In this document: piece after piece, positions 52,807 to 64,000 of the stretch
Layout: each line of letters begins with the position of its first letter
Position numbering within the stretch: the stretch's first letter is position 1
DNA from: Varroa destructor
Lineage: Eukaryota > Arthropoda > Arachnida > Mesostigmata > Varroidae
Assembly: GCF_002443255.2 (NCBI RefSeq)
Contig: NW_019211454.1
Location: 29,899,565 to 29,963,564 of the forward strand
DNA length: 64,000 nt
Direction of reading: 5' to 3'
Program-made: the position numbers and the translations under genes
Notes under the pieces: model-generated
Database searches by the model: none
Told to the model about the DNA's origin: nothing
What the model saw: only the letters and a program-made list of their open reading frames with translations

Positions 52807-54093
52807 AAATGGTGTGACTGTCATTGTTGAACAGATATTGAATTCTGTTGAAATTACGGCAGGCTTCTGTCTTAACAGTGGCATTGTGAACAAGCTCATG
52901 GACAGCTGTTAATAATTAGTGTATTTAATCTTGTTGTTATCCGGTACTTTAGCTAGTTATGCTTTTCCTCTGTCGTCTAACGTGTAGGTTTGATTCGTGG
53001 CCTCTCCTCGTTGTCCTGAATTAAACTTCTTGAGTTTGCTTGCCTTAATAATGACTCGATAGGATTGAGTGTGAAGCAATCTTCAATTTAGAGCGATGTT
53101 ACGAAGAAGCCAGTGAGCCACTTCTTCTTGGTAACAAAATAGCTACTTCTTATCAGGAAAAAAGCTATCTATCTGGCAGAGATGAATGTCACTCTAGTTT
53201 TGCTTGCCTTATCGAGCGAAGGTCCACCTAGAGATGCACTGCTTGAATTGAAGAAGGCGGTGATACACAAAGGCCTCGATGGCCACTGTTTTGTTTTTTA
53301 GGGCAAGCTTCTTTTCAGTCTGCAGGCTTTCCACTATTTAAGTTCAACCGGCCTATTAGGTCACACATCTTGGCAGAGACATGGCGCGCTACCATGTATG
53401 GTGATACACGCACGAGTCAGCTTGTGCTTTGTTGTAGGATGGTTAGTTGATTTGGCTGCATCCTTGTTGTTCCATGTCAGCTCTAATTAGTTGGCGAGGC
53501 CCCGAGGCAAGCGACGTGCGTCACTACTACTGACATAAAGGTAACTATGTAGTAAATTAGCCTCGTGAGAAACAAACTACTCTCGTAGTGTTGAGTATAT
53601 TAGCTCGGCGTCACCGGTTCCGTTGGCCAGCCCGTCGCTCGGTCCAACTTCTTCCTACGGAAGGTGGCCATTTTGCGTCGCCGATCCTTTTCTCAATGAA
53701 GGCACAATGTCACAGTGTGTTACTTCGTCGCCGCCGCCATCATCGAGCCCATTGCGATCTATTCCCGCTATTCAATCCGTCGACCGGTCGGTCGGTCGTT
53801 CGTTCATCTCACTGGATTCTGCCCAATCATTCCTCGCCTTTTCAATAGCACTCGGTTAGATGCTCAGCAGTGTGCAGTTCAATGACGTGAATGAGTAAAC
53901 TGAGCTGATGAGCTAGAGAATTTTCCTTTCTTCTAGTTCTTCTCCTGAATTCCCCTTTCGATTCTCTACTGCATCTCGACTGGCAGCAACGGTAGCGATA
54001 GCAGCTGCAAAGAGGATCTCTGTGACAGCAAAGGAATGCCAGTGTAGAACACTTTCCTGCATCGCGTCTTGTTCTTTGTGCAGCGGCAGAGAC

Positions 54094-54108
54094 GGGGGGG
54101 GGGGGGGG
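54094..54108 (+). repeat. Poly-G, 15 bases
   Basis: Fifteen G in a row. Homopolymer length at such sites is often unreliable in assemblies. Confidence 0.93.
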
Positions 54109-54910
54109 CAAATAAGTGAGAGTAGAGGACCACTTGGCGGCCAGCAGCCCTGTTTTCCTTTGTTCTTTGTTTACTAACAACAAACACGCAACTACTCAAT
54201 GACTAGATGAATCGAACGAACATCAAGAACAAAAGCGTCTAACCCGCCACGTCCTCACGTAGCTCTCCCTTTTCTCTTCCATTCATGTCTGGCGCTTCGA
54301 CCAAGCCCAGCCGTCCGGTTGTCTGCCTCTAGGCTTTGCCTCGAACCGACTCTTCCTCTCGCTTGCTTGCTTCCTCTTGGAGTAAACGAGTCGCCCTGGG
54401 GTGAGGCCACGAGCCGCGTCCGTTGCAAAACTGAATGCAGTCAACCCCTGTACGAGACGACAACAACCACAATAAGGCAGCAGCGCTGAGAGCGACAATA
54501 TCAAAAAGAACATCAACACCAGAACAGAGACAGACGGCTACGACAAAGCTATGGCCAGCGATAAATCTAACTTTTATATGAATGTGGAGCCAAGCTTGTC
54601 ACGGTTGTTATGGCTGGATTCCGCAAATAGGAAAAACAAGTTGTAACCACTACTGAAATCGTTGCAGCTACAGTTTAAAATCAGCTGTATAACGCCAACA
54701 ATTTGTGGGGCTCTCTTTGGACGACGGTTCGATAACGGTCAATTGGGAGGTACAAATCAGTGCTTAAAAAACATCCGATCTTTTCCAGACGAATATTTTG
54801 CAGTACGATTTAAATATTAGACGTCACTGAAAGAAAAATTGAGACTTTATTCTGTTTAGTGTTCAACAAAAGTTGAAATGAATTAGCAGAGAACAATTAT
54901 TATCGTACCC

Positions 54911-54925
54911 GGGGGGGGGGGGGGG
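54911..54925 (+). repeat. Poly-G, 15 bases
   Basis: Fifteen G preceded by CCC, about 800 bp after the previous poly-G. Confidence 0.93.
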
Positions 54926-55563
54926 CAGTGACCGGTGAACATGCCGGCCGGAAGGCAAGGACATGGCGTATAGCAAAAGACCATATGTGGGTGTAAGTAG
55001 GCATTCAGAAGAATTCACTGCGCTGTGCTTCAGCCCCGCTTTTAGAACTGATAGACGAAACTAGCAGTTAGCGAAACTCGCTCTGGAAATGAAGGTGAAA
55101 GATAGTAAAAGAACGGAGCGATTGCCGCAAAAGCAGCAGCAGTAAGGCAGCAGCTGAGGGAGGTTACAGCTGCACCACACCCATTGAAGAATCCTTTCCA
55201 TGTTACTTCGTCTATTTTGCTGTTCCTGCCTCTTCTGTTGAAGTCTAAACAATTCCGTGCTTCTCGTGCTGCTCTTGACTTGAATCCTTTCGCTCGAGCC
55301 TCTGTCCCTGAAGCTCTTGCATCTTCCTTTTTCGTGCTCCGCCCCCTCCCCCTTGAGATGTTTGCCGCCTGATACTTAAGCTTATGACGTTGCCGCTGCA
55401 CGAAAAGGCGTGCAGCTGTTCACCTACGTACGTACTCCGTTCGGATCCAGGCAAAGAGGTAAAAGGGATAGCTGCCTGTAGAGTGTATAGCTCCAGCGCA
55501 TAACGGTGTCTGTGTCTGTTTCGGTCTCTGACTGAGATGGAGCCAGTTGAGGTGACAGAGGGA

Positions 55564-55572
55564 GGGGGGGGG
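55564..55572 (+). repeat. Poly-G, 9 bases, in a purine-rich tract
   Basis: Nine G inside GAGGGAGG-type polypurine sequence. It makes poly-Pro on the minus strand and explains the PPPP in the long frame there. Confidence 0.88.
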
Positions 55573-56505
55573 TCGCTCCACCCCGGATTGCCACGTCTGC
55601 TGCTCCTGCGGCTGCCACAGAATGTGCTAAAGATGATACGGCTGTTAGAGGTTTCTACGAAGTTTTGATAAATAAAGGAAACAAAGAAGTAGGCGGGCGC
55701 GAGGAGCGGGTATTCCTCTCGTTGTTTCATCGGCGTCATCAACATCATCATCATGCAACGAAGCGCCGGCGAAACACGGCACTTCGTTGAGCGAAAAATG
55801 AGCGGAGTGCAAGACTGACTGGAAGGGGGTTAGAGGGCTCCTAGAAAGAATGAAACAAGGAGGTGTAGGATAAAGGATGGAGATTAGTTAGTTAGCCAAG
55901 GGGCGGAGAAAGTGAGTGTGAAACCGTGTAGATAGACAACGAACCAAGCCAGTTTGAGCAGTGAACGACGAAGTAGCCCCAAAAGTAAGAGAACTAGTTC
56001 AAAGTAACAACCAATAGGAAGTTAAGCACCCACACTCTCTGCTTCAAATCCTTGTTTCTCTCGGTCTCATTCTTTATTGCAGACGGCATCTTGCTTTTGT
56101 CTAAGATGTCGAAAGCTCTCTTGCCTTCGACGGCTAGCAACAGTGAATAAGTATAGTGGGGTGTGCAACCATGACCAAAGAACCGCAATCAGCTTGGCAG
56201 AGCTGGCGCAAGTTTGTACAAGTTCGGCAAACAAAAATACGTGATAAGGAGACACATCAAAAATTGGCATCACCTGCAGGAAGCGAGACTTTACTGAAAT
56301 GAGTATTTGTTATCCTATTACGTATTACATAATGCTTTTACTGCTTATTTTACAAATGATATGTGGAAGCTTGGACAAAAATATGCTCCTAACACCTTTA
56401 CTTTGTTTAGCTTATAACTGTTCATCACGAGCGCTAAAGTTAATCGAAATTGAATAATAGTAGTAACTATAGTAATCACATTATTAGGCGAAGCAACCGT
56501 CGACT

Positions 56506-56680
56506 ATGGGTGAAGTCGGCTCGTTCGGATCGCTATTGACAATGGAAGCCAGCGAAATGGTGATGGAAGACGACAGTCTCTTCTCTCGGCCCGCGGCTGC
56601 CAATATCAGCCGAGGATATGGGACAAGAAAAATAGGAAGGACTGGAAAACTGCGGTCTGTTAGTATATATGCAGGAACGA
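56506..56680 (+). other. Weak candidate first coding exon
   Basis: The ATG at 56506 has an optimal context (A at -3, G at +4). It opens an acidic, Met-rich N-terminus (MGEVGSFGSLLTMEASEMVM) and then a basic stretch. A possible donor, GTGAGA, lies at 56681, after which the continuing frame turns into Cys/Glu repeats and Arg-rich sequence that look non-coding. Unspliced, the frame runs to TGA at 57004-57006 (166 codons). I do not recognise the protein. Confidence 0.2.
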
Positions 56681-59472
56681 GTGAGAATGTGTGTGAGTGC
56701 GAGTGTGCGCGCTTGGTTCAGTCCGAATGGGGTCGAAGAACCGAAACGAGAACAAAAGAGAGGGTGACATCAACCTTTTGTCTCAACTTCGATATTCATC
56801 GAAAGCCTAAGCTCTTATCCCTTATTCACGCTAGCAGTTTCCATAACCAACCACAACCCATCATTCGTCCCCCTAGAAGTCGTCGTCTTCGCTCCTCTGA
56901 AATTCGTGGTCGGACACCTCTGGATAACAGACGGGCGGCGGTCCGATTTCCCCCCGACACTTGCCCCAGCCACTCGCTGCTGACCGTTCTATCAGCGGCA
57001 CAGTGACTTCTACTTTTGGCAGCCGTTATCCTTACTGCGGTTGGTTGCCTTATCCTGAGTTTCTCTCATTTTAGACCACTGCCGGACTGCGTGGTATCGG
57101 CACGGGACTTGACTGGCGGGCACTGGTCTGGCTAACCCTCCCCAAGAAGCCACAGAACGAGTGAGTACCACGTGCCGACGCCATAACTCTTCCTAACACG
57201 ACCTGCGAAATGGAGTCCGTGATGCTCTGAAGCAGGCAAGAAGCACAGCAGAGCATAGTCGCTATTGATCTCCGTGATAGGTGACGGTCTTCATATACTC
57301 CCCTGCCCCTCCTAGTTTCGACTCCCCACTGCTGCCTACTTATCCCAATATAGTATCTTGGGAACGGTGGCATTAGATGCAATTGCTGTAAATCAGATTA
57401 GAGGCTGACGCGGTGACACCACGACGACAGAGATGTGAGTTCAGTCGCCCACTGGCGACTGGCGTAGCCCCGGTTGAACCCCCAGCCCCAGTTTGGCTGG
57501 TTCAGAACTGTAAGCGCATCCTCAGTTCTTCTCCTGTACTTCTTGTTCCTTTATCCGTGGTTCATAATCTTTACGGAATGACGGGTAGAGATCGCTCTGG
57601 GCTTCGAAATGTCAATAAGTCTAAGGGAAGGAACGCAGCTGTTTCAAAACATGTTCAAGCTTACCAGCGGCGAAAAGAGGAAGCATGCAGAAGACTGCGC
57701 AGGTGGACTCTGTAAAAATTAATTTGGGATGACAATATTTCAACGATCTGCTTAGCCGGTATCCTAAATGGTGTGATAAGCTAGTGTTGTATGCTGTGAA
57801 GAAGCTGGGCATCAAGCATCTTGAAGTTTCTTTTTCAATGTCCAGCTGCAAATCAACGCATGCTTGCGCGGCTACAGTATGCGCGCGATATGCGAGCTAT
57901 TTTACATCCGTATGTGTTATTAGCAACCCGTAATGTTGATCCTCTAGTTATCACTGTTATTTTCATTTCTGCTGTCATTGTTATGGTTGCCGTCGTCGTT
58001 TATAATCTAGTACCAACACATACATACTTCTTTTAGCCCTGACAGGCATACAGAATAGAATGATATAGAGGTGTAGCAACGGCGGTCTGACCACAACGGA
58101 GGTACCGGCATCATTATTAGGTAGGTCGCAGCGTGGTGTTTATTGCACCGTAGTTTTCCTTTATGCTTCCTGCTTGGCAAGTCTACCAACATATTCTAAG
58201 GCTGGCAGTATAATCATAACACACTTTCATTTCTATACTGTCTGTAGATGCCTCGAGTAGAATCACGCAAAGGATAGGCACCGGGGTGTGGTTCACGTAT
58301 TACTTATCTGAGGCATGTTCAATCCACTGGCAAAATACAGAACGTTAAAAAATCCTTGTACCTTGTCTAGTGTACCGGTATTTCTTTTTCCGCAGAACTA
58401 CCTCACAATAATGCTGATATATATATATATATCTCAAAAAATAGGCATTTTGTGTATATTTTGTACCATACATATTTTCAACACCAGCTATACTATACAA
58501 ATGAAGAGAAACTTGTCCTTTTTTCCAATCTAGATGTAAGTTAATCTTATCTCATCAGTATTAGCCCTTAATATATTTAACTTCTTGTTTTTAAAGATTC
58601 AGAGGAGGGCACAGAATGACTTGATCTCTGATGATTTAACTGCTTCTGTAGATTCTCGTGTCGTAAAATAAACGACGCTCTGTCATGTCAAACATGTTAT
58701 TGGAAATATCCGAATTCGTAAGTTGTCCAATCATGGCGTCATACAAGACAAACGAGCCTGACCTTTGTTCGAGCAAGTGACCAACAGTGTCTATTGAGGA
58801 CTATTTAATTTTCATTTAGGGTTCATTTCAGTAATCACGGTCATGTCTTGGGTAGTGGAATGAACAGGGCTTGTTGAAGCAACAGTTGGTGACTACCCCA
58901 GCTCAACAGAGGCGTGGAATGATTGGGAGTGTCCTGAGTGAGAAACAGTCAGTACTGCAATTGAGTTCGCCCTCGCTTGCCGAACAGAACCGCCTGTCGC
59001 TCGCAGCGGAGTGAAAAATGGGCCTGAAATCTAGCAGTCACCGCATACATTTCCGATTGGAACCCCACGCTCATGTCTGGTAGCTAACTTTAACAGCATT
59101 ATTTTTCTCTTACGCAATTCCTCCTTATTCCTAGCGGCGGAAAAGAGAGATGGGAACACGTTAAAAAAGCATGATCGAATAGCTTTTCATTAACACAACC
59201 CGCTATTGATCTACTATAGTCTAACTAACAGCTGATGTCGCTTCTTAAGTGCGCGATCAAAGAATTTTCTTAGCCAATATTTTTCGCCCAATTGAGTTTT
59301 TTTTCCGATTATTTTTGCCCTTAGAGTACCCTTGCGCTAGGCGTTCAGTTTGAATCGACAGGTCAACTGCCCCGCGTACAATTGCAAATACTCCACGACC
59401 TGTCAAATGTTTCGTGCACCGTCGGTTTATGAAACCTCAGCGACCTGCCTTTTACACACTAAAAGTTTCTTC

Positions 59473-59507
59473 TAATGATATCCACCGGTGTCCGTTGGAT
59501 ATCATTA
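59473..59507. repeat. Perfect inverted repeat, 12-bp arms, 11-nt spacer
   Basis: TAATGATATCCA (59473-59484) is the exact reverse complement of TGGATATCATTA (59496-59507). The spacer is CCGGTGTCCGT. Confidence 0.9.
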
Positions 59508-59909
59508 TTAGCGGGCCGTGGCCTCTTTCCCTCTTCCCGTACTACTGCGCCACCGGTGCTTGGTACTGCTTGTGTTATTAGCAATAGTTTGGGTACTAGC
59601 TTCCGTTGGCCATTGTGATTCTGTTTGAACGGCTTCGAACATATGATACCGATATTATCGCCTACAGCACAATTCGCCACCCACCGATCCACTCCCCTCA
59701 CTTCCTCTCTTTCTCCTACTATGCTGTGGTCAACTAACTGACCCCCGAGACAACGAGGCCAGCCATTACCCGGACACCGGCTACGCGAGACAATGTAGGG
59801 GGCTTAGCAAATCATCTCGTTTACTCAGGCCTGTGTGGCTTACCAATCGGCTGTTGTTGTTGTGGCTGATGGTGGTGGTAACTGTTGTCGCTGTCATTAC
59901 TATATGGAC

Positions 59910-59930
59910 TAGTTCGCCGATAGCGAACTA
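59910..59930. repeat. Perfect 8-bp hairpin, 5-nt loop
   Basis: TAGTTCGC (59910-59917) pairs exactly with GCGAACTA (59923-59930) around CGATA. Confidence 0.82.
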
Positions 59931-62900
59931 CCTCAACATTCGCAGTAGAGCTAAATGTGGGGCTGGGAAGAAGGGCCCTCTGGGTAACCGGCGAGCTTGG
60001 TTACTTACTTGAAGATGCTGCAGCTGCTGCTACTCCCGCCACTATTGTGGACTAATATCAGCCCCACAACTAGTAACTACGAGCTAGGCTAATATCGTCG
60101 TTCTCCATTTATCATTCTGTTACTAGTACAGACCACACGGGTGTAAGCCGCTGTTGGCGAGTGCGTTTACCGGTCGACAAAGCAGAATCAGCAGGGCATG
60201 GTTAGTCGCGGCTGCCTATCGTTTACGAACGTAGACAATTAAATTATTCTTCCATTGGCCTGGGCAAAACTGATTAATAAAGCCTTTGTAAAAAGAACAT
60301 TATGCCTATCTTAGTAAATCTTCAAAAAGAAAACTCTACTTAGAATTATGGCTTCGATTGGAAAAAAATTCACTAGATGATTTGATAACGATCGATTTTT
60401 CTGTGCCAGACTCGGAGTCTAACGTTAAGTAGGACCTCTTCAAAATTAGCAATCGAAATATCCATAACCACAATAGCAATTCCAAAAACAATGCGGCCGA
60501 GATCAGAACATTTTCTGCGTATATCACATGAATACGGGTCAGGCCTCAGTGTGTATATAGGCTTTTTTTGCTCGAAATAAGCAAGAAACTTGCTTAAGCT
60601 CTCAGTACTCCCTATCGGGGAGGCCCGTATAAATTCAGTTTCGTCTAACCCATTGCCGGCAACGGCAGTAGCAAAGCTAACCAAAAATGGGAAGCTTAAA
60701 GTTCACGTCGTCCCCAGCTGAGATCTGTGTGAAACTTTTCCCTGTCTTCGTCTGCTTTCTTGACTTATTCATTGCTGCTCCACTACTCGATCAGGGGAAA
60801 AAGCAAAGGGGAAACGAAGTACTGAAGAGTCCTCAGCGACTCTGAGCAAAGTGACCTTTGAAGTTTCGAGTGGCAAGTTTTTCCTCCCTTCAGCTCACTT
60901 GCGAAATACTAAGGGCCACTAAGTGGAACCAAAGGAAGCCTACGTAGGTGGTGGTATCAGCGGGCGGTTCGTGCCACTGCCAGCCCTATGGCCATTATTA
61001 CCACGGAGTGATGCATACAGCTATTCAGCAAGTCAAAGGCCTCAATAGGATCTGTAGGTGTAGCAGTAGAAAAGTAAAATAAGACCGAAAGTTTCTCGAG
61101 TGAATCTGGTTTTTGACGAAGCGACCAGAAGTACCCAGGTGAATAAACTGTGTGTGGCTCGTATTGGTCAAATAACGTACGATCGGGACCAGTGTCAAGT
61201 ATAACATGACGTTAAGGATAAATCTATAAACAGCAGGTTGAACGTCATAGATTTCGCCGGATCTTTTTGATTATTCGAACGCACGAGCCCATGGCTATTG
61301 CTCAGACATACTCGTATACCGCCCTATATTCAACGACAGCATGAAACATAATCGCTTATAGTAAGCAATAACTCTAATAGTAATAAAAAAAAACTTTAAT
61401 AAAAATACTGATCGCGTGTATGACAGGACGCACTCGTAACAATGGTTGACATAGGGATTTTCGTCCGGCAGACGCGCGTAGCATCGAGAAGGCAAGGATG
61501 TTGCCTGGCGCTGAGCTTGTGTTTAAAGCATCGGTCGTCCATCGCTGGGACAGCGGCGCTACGACACAGCTTTGATAGAAGTGGACTTGTACGTGTAATG
61601 CGAACGTTTATAACAAACGCGGGGAGGTTAACCAGATGGAACCATCAGTAAAATGGCGAGAGAGGCCATCACCGTCAGTAACGAGATGGGCAAAAGATTT
61701 GCAAGACACATATTATACATGAAAAATTCAGTTTGCATTCGCAACGATTTTCATCGTTATCTAGCGTCATGATTAGTAACACCAACGTAAGGGATGAAGA
61801 GATTAAACGTTTGGCTTCGGCAATGCAATAGAACGTCGTCTGCTAGTTATAGGCCTTGCTAACGATGTCCTATTCGAGAACGATCCAGAACAGAGGAAAC
61901 AAAGCATGTTTGAGGGATAGGGACGCCGAACGGTCTCCAAAGCACCGCAATCGCCGCCATTACCATCGACACTGACGCCCAAGTGCAGGCCATCGGGTAA
62001 ACGTCGGTGAAGACCAGACCAAGATATCGCAGCAAGAGCGCGCCTATCGTTGAAGCGATCGGGAACCAGTGCTCCTGTTCGGCTTGGCAACTCAGTCAAA
62101 GCGGCGGACGGCGGAGGACAGTCCGAGACAGCGAGACTTCCTTCCCCTCGCTCTTCTATTGCCAAACATTCCGTTGCCCTGCCAAATGAACGTCGCACTA
62201 AGAAGATATATTAATTAAATATTAAAAAAACTATGCACACATGCAGCGCTGGCACGCTCAGACGCAAACATGCCGCTACGGCCTCCTTCAATCTTTTTGC
62301 GCAGACACACACGCATACATGTGGACTTATTTTGCTTCCTCTCGCTGTGGCCTGCAGCTGGCCGTTCTATTTCGTCTCTGGTCCGTTTTCTCACTGTTTT
62401 TCTTCCCCTCGCCGCCTCTGAATTTGTTTCGTTACCCTGGTCCGTCGTCTAGACACACGGACAGTGTGCGGGTTGCACGCGGGCCAGCAGCTATACGCAT
62501 ATACAGTAATACAACTACTACGCTCACATCCGCGAAACAAAATCTCGTCAAAACCATCCATCGTTTGAAAGATTAATGAATGGCTATGTACGGGTGAGTA
62601 TGAATGTGTGTCCGTATTTAAACCTTATGTTCTCGGCGGTCGGTTTGAGTGTCCGGTCCTTTTTAGAAAAGCGGAGCGGCGACCGTAACGAACGAACTAA
62701 ACAGAATGCAGCTCCTCAAACCACTCACGTCCCTAACCCCCGGACTCTAGAGAATCCTCCCCTGTTCCGCTACCTTTTCTTCATCATATGCCATCGTCAT
62801 CTTATATCAGCAGCAGCGGCGTCAATTTGTTTGCTTGTGCGTTCGTACGGTTGCGTGGCACATAGCAAACTAGCTGTGACCGACGCTTGCCAGCCGCCTC

Positions 62901-64000
62901 TGTTAACCGTCTATTCCGCCAAGTGCGCGTTTGTCACCGCGACAGCGACGTTCCTATGGTACGGCACGCCACTCGCCCCCTCTCCCCAGTCGCTGCATCA
63001 CACCAGAGGGGCACTTGCTGCTTGGTTTGCCAGCTGCCCTTCAATTGGCTAGTGAGTCCCGCCCGCGTCCTCATCTTCTGCCCACCGAGTCCGATGCAGC
63101 TATCCTTAGTCGTTCTAGCTTGAACTCCTTCGACAGCAGCCCATGCAAAACCCTCAAACACGTTTCTTAATTTCTTTTCAAAAAGGCCCTCCGAAAACCA
63201 ATTCATTAGCTAGGAGGGGCTGAAGACAGCTTGACAGGCGTGGATGCTATCCGTTCTGTTGCTAGAGCTGCCGTTCGCAAAAGTGGACGCACGGCATTAC
63301 TACACGCGTGAAGGTGAAATAGAAGTACAGCGAGAACGAAAAGCAAGGAAAAGCTAACTACGATTCGATGCAATGCAGGCCAAGAAAGGCAACGACGCGA
63401 ACGAGCATTGGATGTTCAGGATAGAAGATGGAGAATAAAGTCTAGAAGTAAAAGGAAAAGAGATTCAGAACAAGCCTTCGCGCCACTGTATACCATTTGT
63501 CCGTACAGACATAAGTAGGTCCAGTTGAATTTGACATACTTGATAGAAAAATGATGACTGTAGACCCAATGGACGGATGTTGACACACATGAATATTTAC
63601 GAGTCCGTCTGCGCCGCTCAGATGATAGCTGTGAAGCGATATGTATTGTCCATTGTCAGTCCGAACCGCAGAACGTCTGTCATTTCAGGATCTCACTGCA
63701 TAGAATTTGACTGTGTTCTGTAAGGATTCTCAATACTTTTACAGGATTTTATTCGTCGTAGATGAAATTGGCCAGCACTAACAACGCGCACGTAATTGAG
63801 TTATATGTACATAATGCACTACTTTTATACAAAATTTCTAGACGATTTGAGCAACTATTCGTTAATCGGTGCGACGTTCATTGCGTGTAGAAAATATTTC
63901 GAGAAAACCAAGATATATAAACGCTCCATACCTAGACGCTTCCTCATTCTATGTTCAAGTACACATGATAGGAAAAATGTTTATAAAAGAACAAAGAAAC

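Larger units (their letters stand above)
48064..53580. other. Mostly non-coding stretch with weak exon candidates
   Basis: No gene of a known family is recognised. Two plus-strand segments show coding-like codon choice and are listed separately (48413-48535 and 50692-51039). Also present are hairpins at 49442-49473 and 51160-51181, a poly-A at 50279-50291, a CG-alternating tract near 51200-51212 and a TA tract at 52795-52806. A four-unit GCC run lies near 51991-52002. Confidence 0.5.
53581..58300. other. GC-richer stretch with poly-G runs, no confirmed gene
   Basis: This block is more GC- and pyrimidine/purine-strand-biased than its surroundings and holds several longer open frames. The longest are minus 55245-55754 (169 codons) and plus 56506-57006 (166 codons). 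The first reads through poly-Gly and poly-Pro generated by G tracts and looks spurious. The second is listed separately. No conserved domain is recognised in any of them. Confidence 0.45.
58301..64000. other. Right-hand non-coding stretch, no recognised gene
   Basis: Mixed composition with an AT tract at about 58417-58432, a 12-bp inverted repeat at 59473-59507 and an 8-bp hairpin at 59910-59930. From 61.8 to 63.2 kb it becomes GC-richer, with overlapping open frames on both strands (plus 62576-63052, 158 codons, ATG; minus 61803-62198, GTG start). Frames open on both strands at once usually reflect composition and not genes, and no domain is recognised. Confidence 0.55.

Noticed and set aside
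55245..55754. Minus-strand 169-codon frame
   Set aside because: It begins with a Met run from CAT repeats, contains poly-Pro and poly-Gly made by G/C tracts, and has no domain.
62576..63052. Plus-strand 158-codon frame
   Set aside because: Other frames are open over the same bases on both strands, which is typical of stop-poor composition. Residue content is Ser/Leu/Cys-rich and matches nothing known.

Overview
The window is eukaryotic, gene-poor genomic DNA from an animal. It is probably an arthropod; a mite or other chelicerate is possible, but one exon cannot settle that. The evidence is one unmistakable metazoan developmental-regulator exon with a consensus splice donor, very long non-coding flanks, many simple-sequence repeats, and two assembly gaps of exactly 100 N. 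There is nothing prokaryotic: no operons, ribosome binding sites, CRISPR array or insertion sequence. I recognised no tRNA, rRNA or known microRNA.

The only gene I can name is dachshund (dac/DACH), on the minus strand. Its first coding exon runs from an ATG at 17469 down to a GTAAGT splice donor at 16819-16814. It encodes about 216 residues: a short Ser/Pro-rich N-terminus followed by essentially the whole SKI/SNO/DAC (DachBox-N) domain. The rest of the gene, including the C-terminal DachBox-C coiled coil, should lie beyond the left edge, so bases 1-16819 are best read as part of a first intron of at least 16.8 kb. Bases 17470 to about 19200 are probably 5' leader and proximal upstream DNA. 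Bases 19200-20170 are GC- and CpG-rich, full of CTG/CAG-type trinucleotide runs, and carry two GC boxes and an inverted CCAAT box. This is the best promoter candidate, about 2.4 kb upstream of the ATG.

Bases 20170-64000 hold no gene I can identify. They contain microsatellites (notably GTC-GCC at 28869-28922, AGT at 27699, GGTGC at 28319), homopolymers, several short perfect inverted repeats and two gaps (34370-34469 and 47964-48063). Three long poly-G runs lie within 1.5 kb (54094-55572). A few short plus-strand open segments between 48.4 and 57.0 kb have coding-like codon choice or good start and splice contexts (48413-48535, 50692-51039, 56506-56680). They could be exons of an unrecognised gene divergent from dac, but the sequence alone does not prove it.

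Most of the long open frames outside dac start at non-ATG codons, are driven by repeats, or are no longer than chance would give in 64 kb. I see no convincing novel multi-gene system. The most useful leads are the dac 5' region, the 47-nt near-perfect hairpin at 36070-36116, and the candidate exons.
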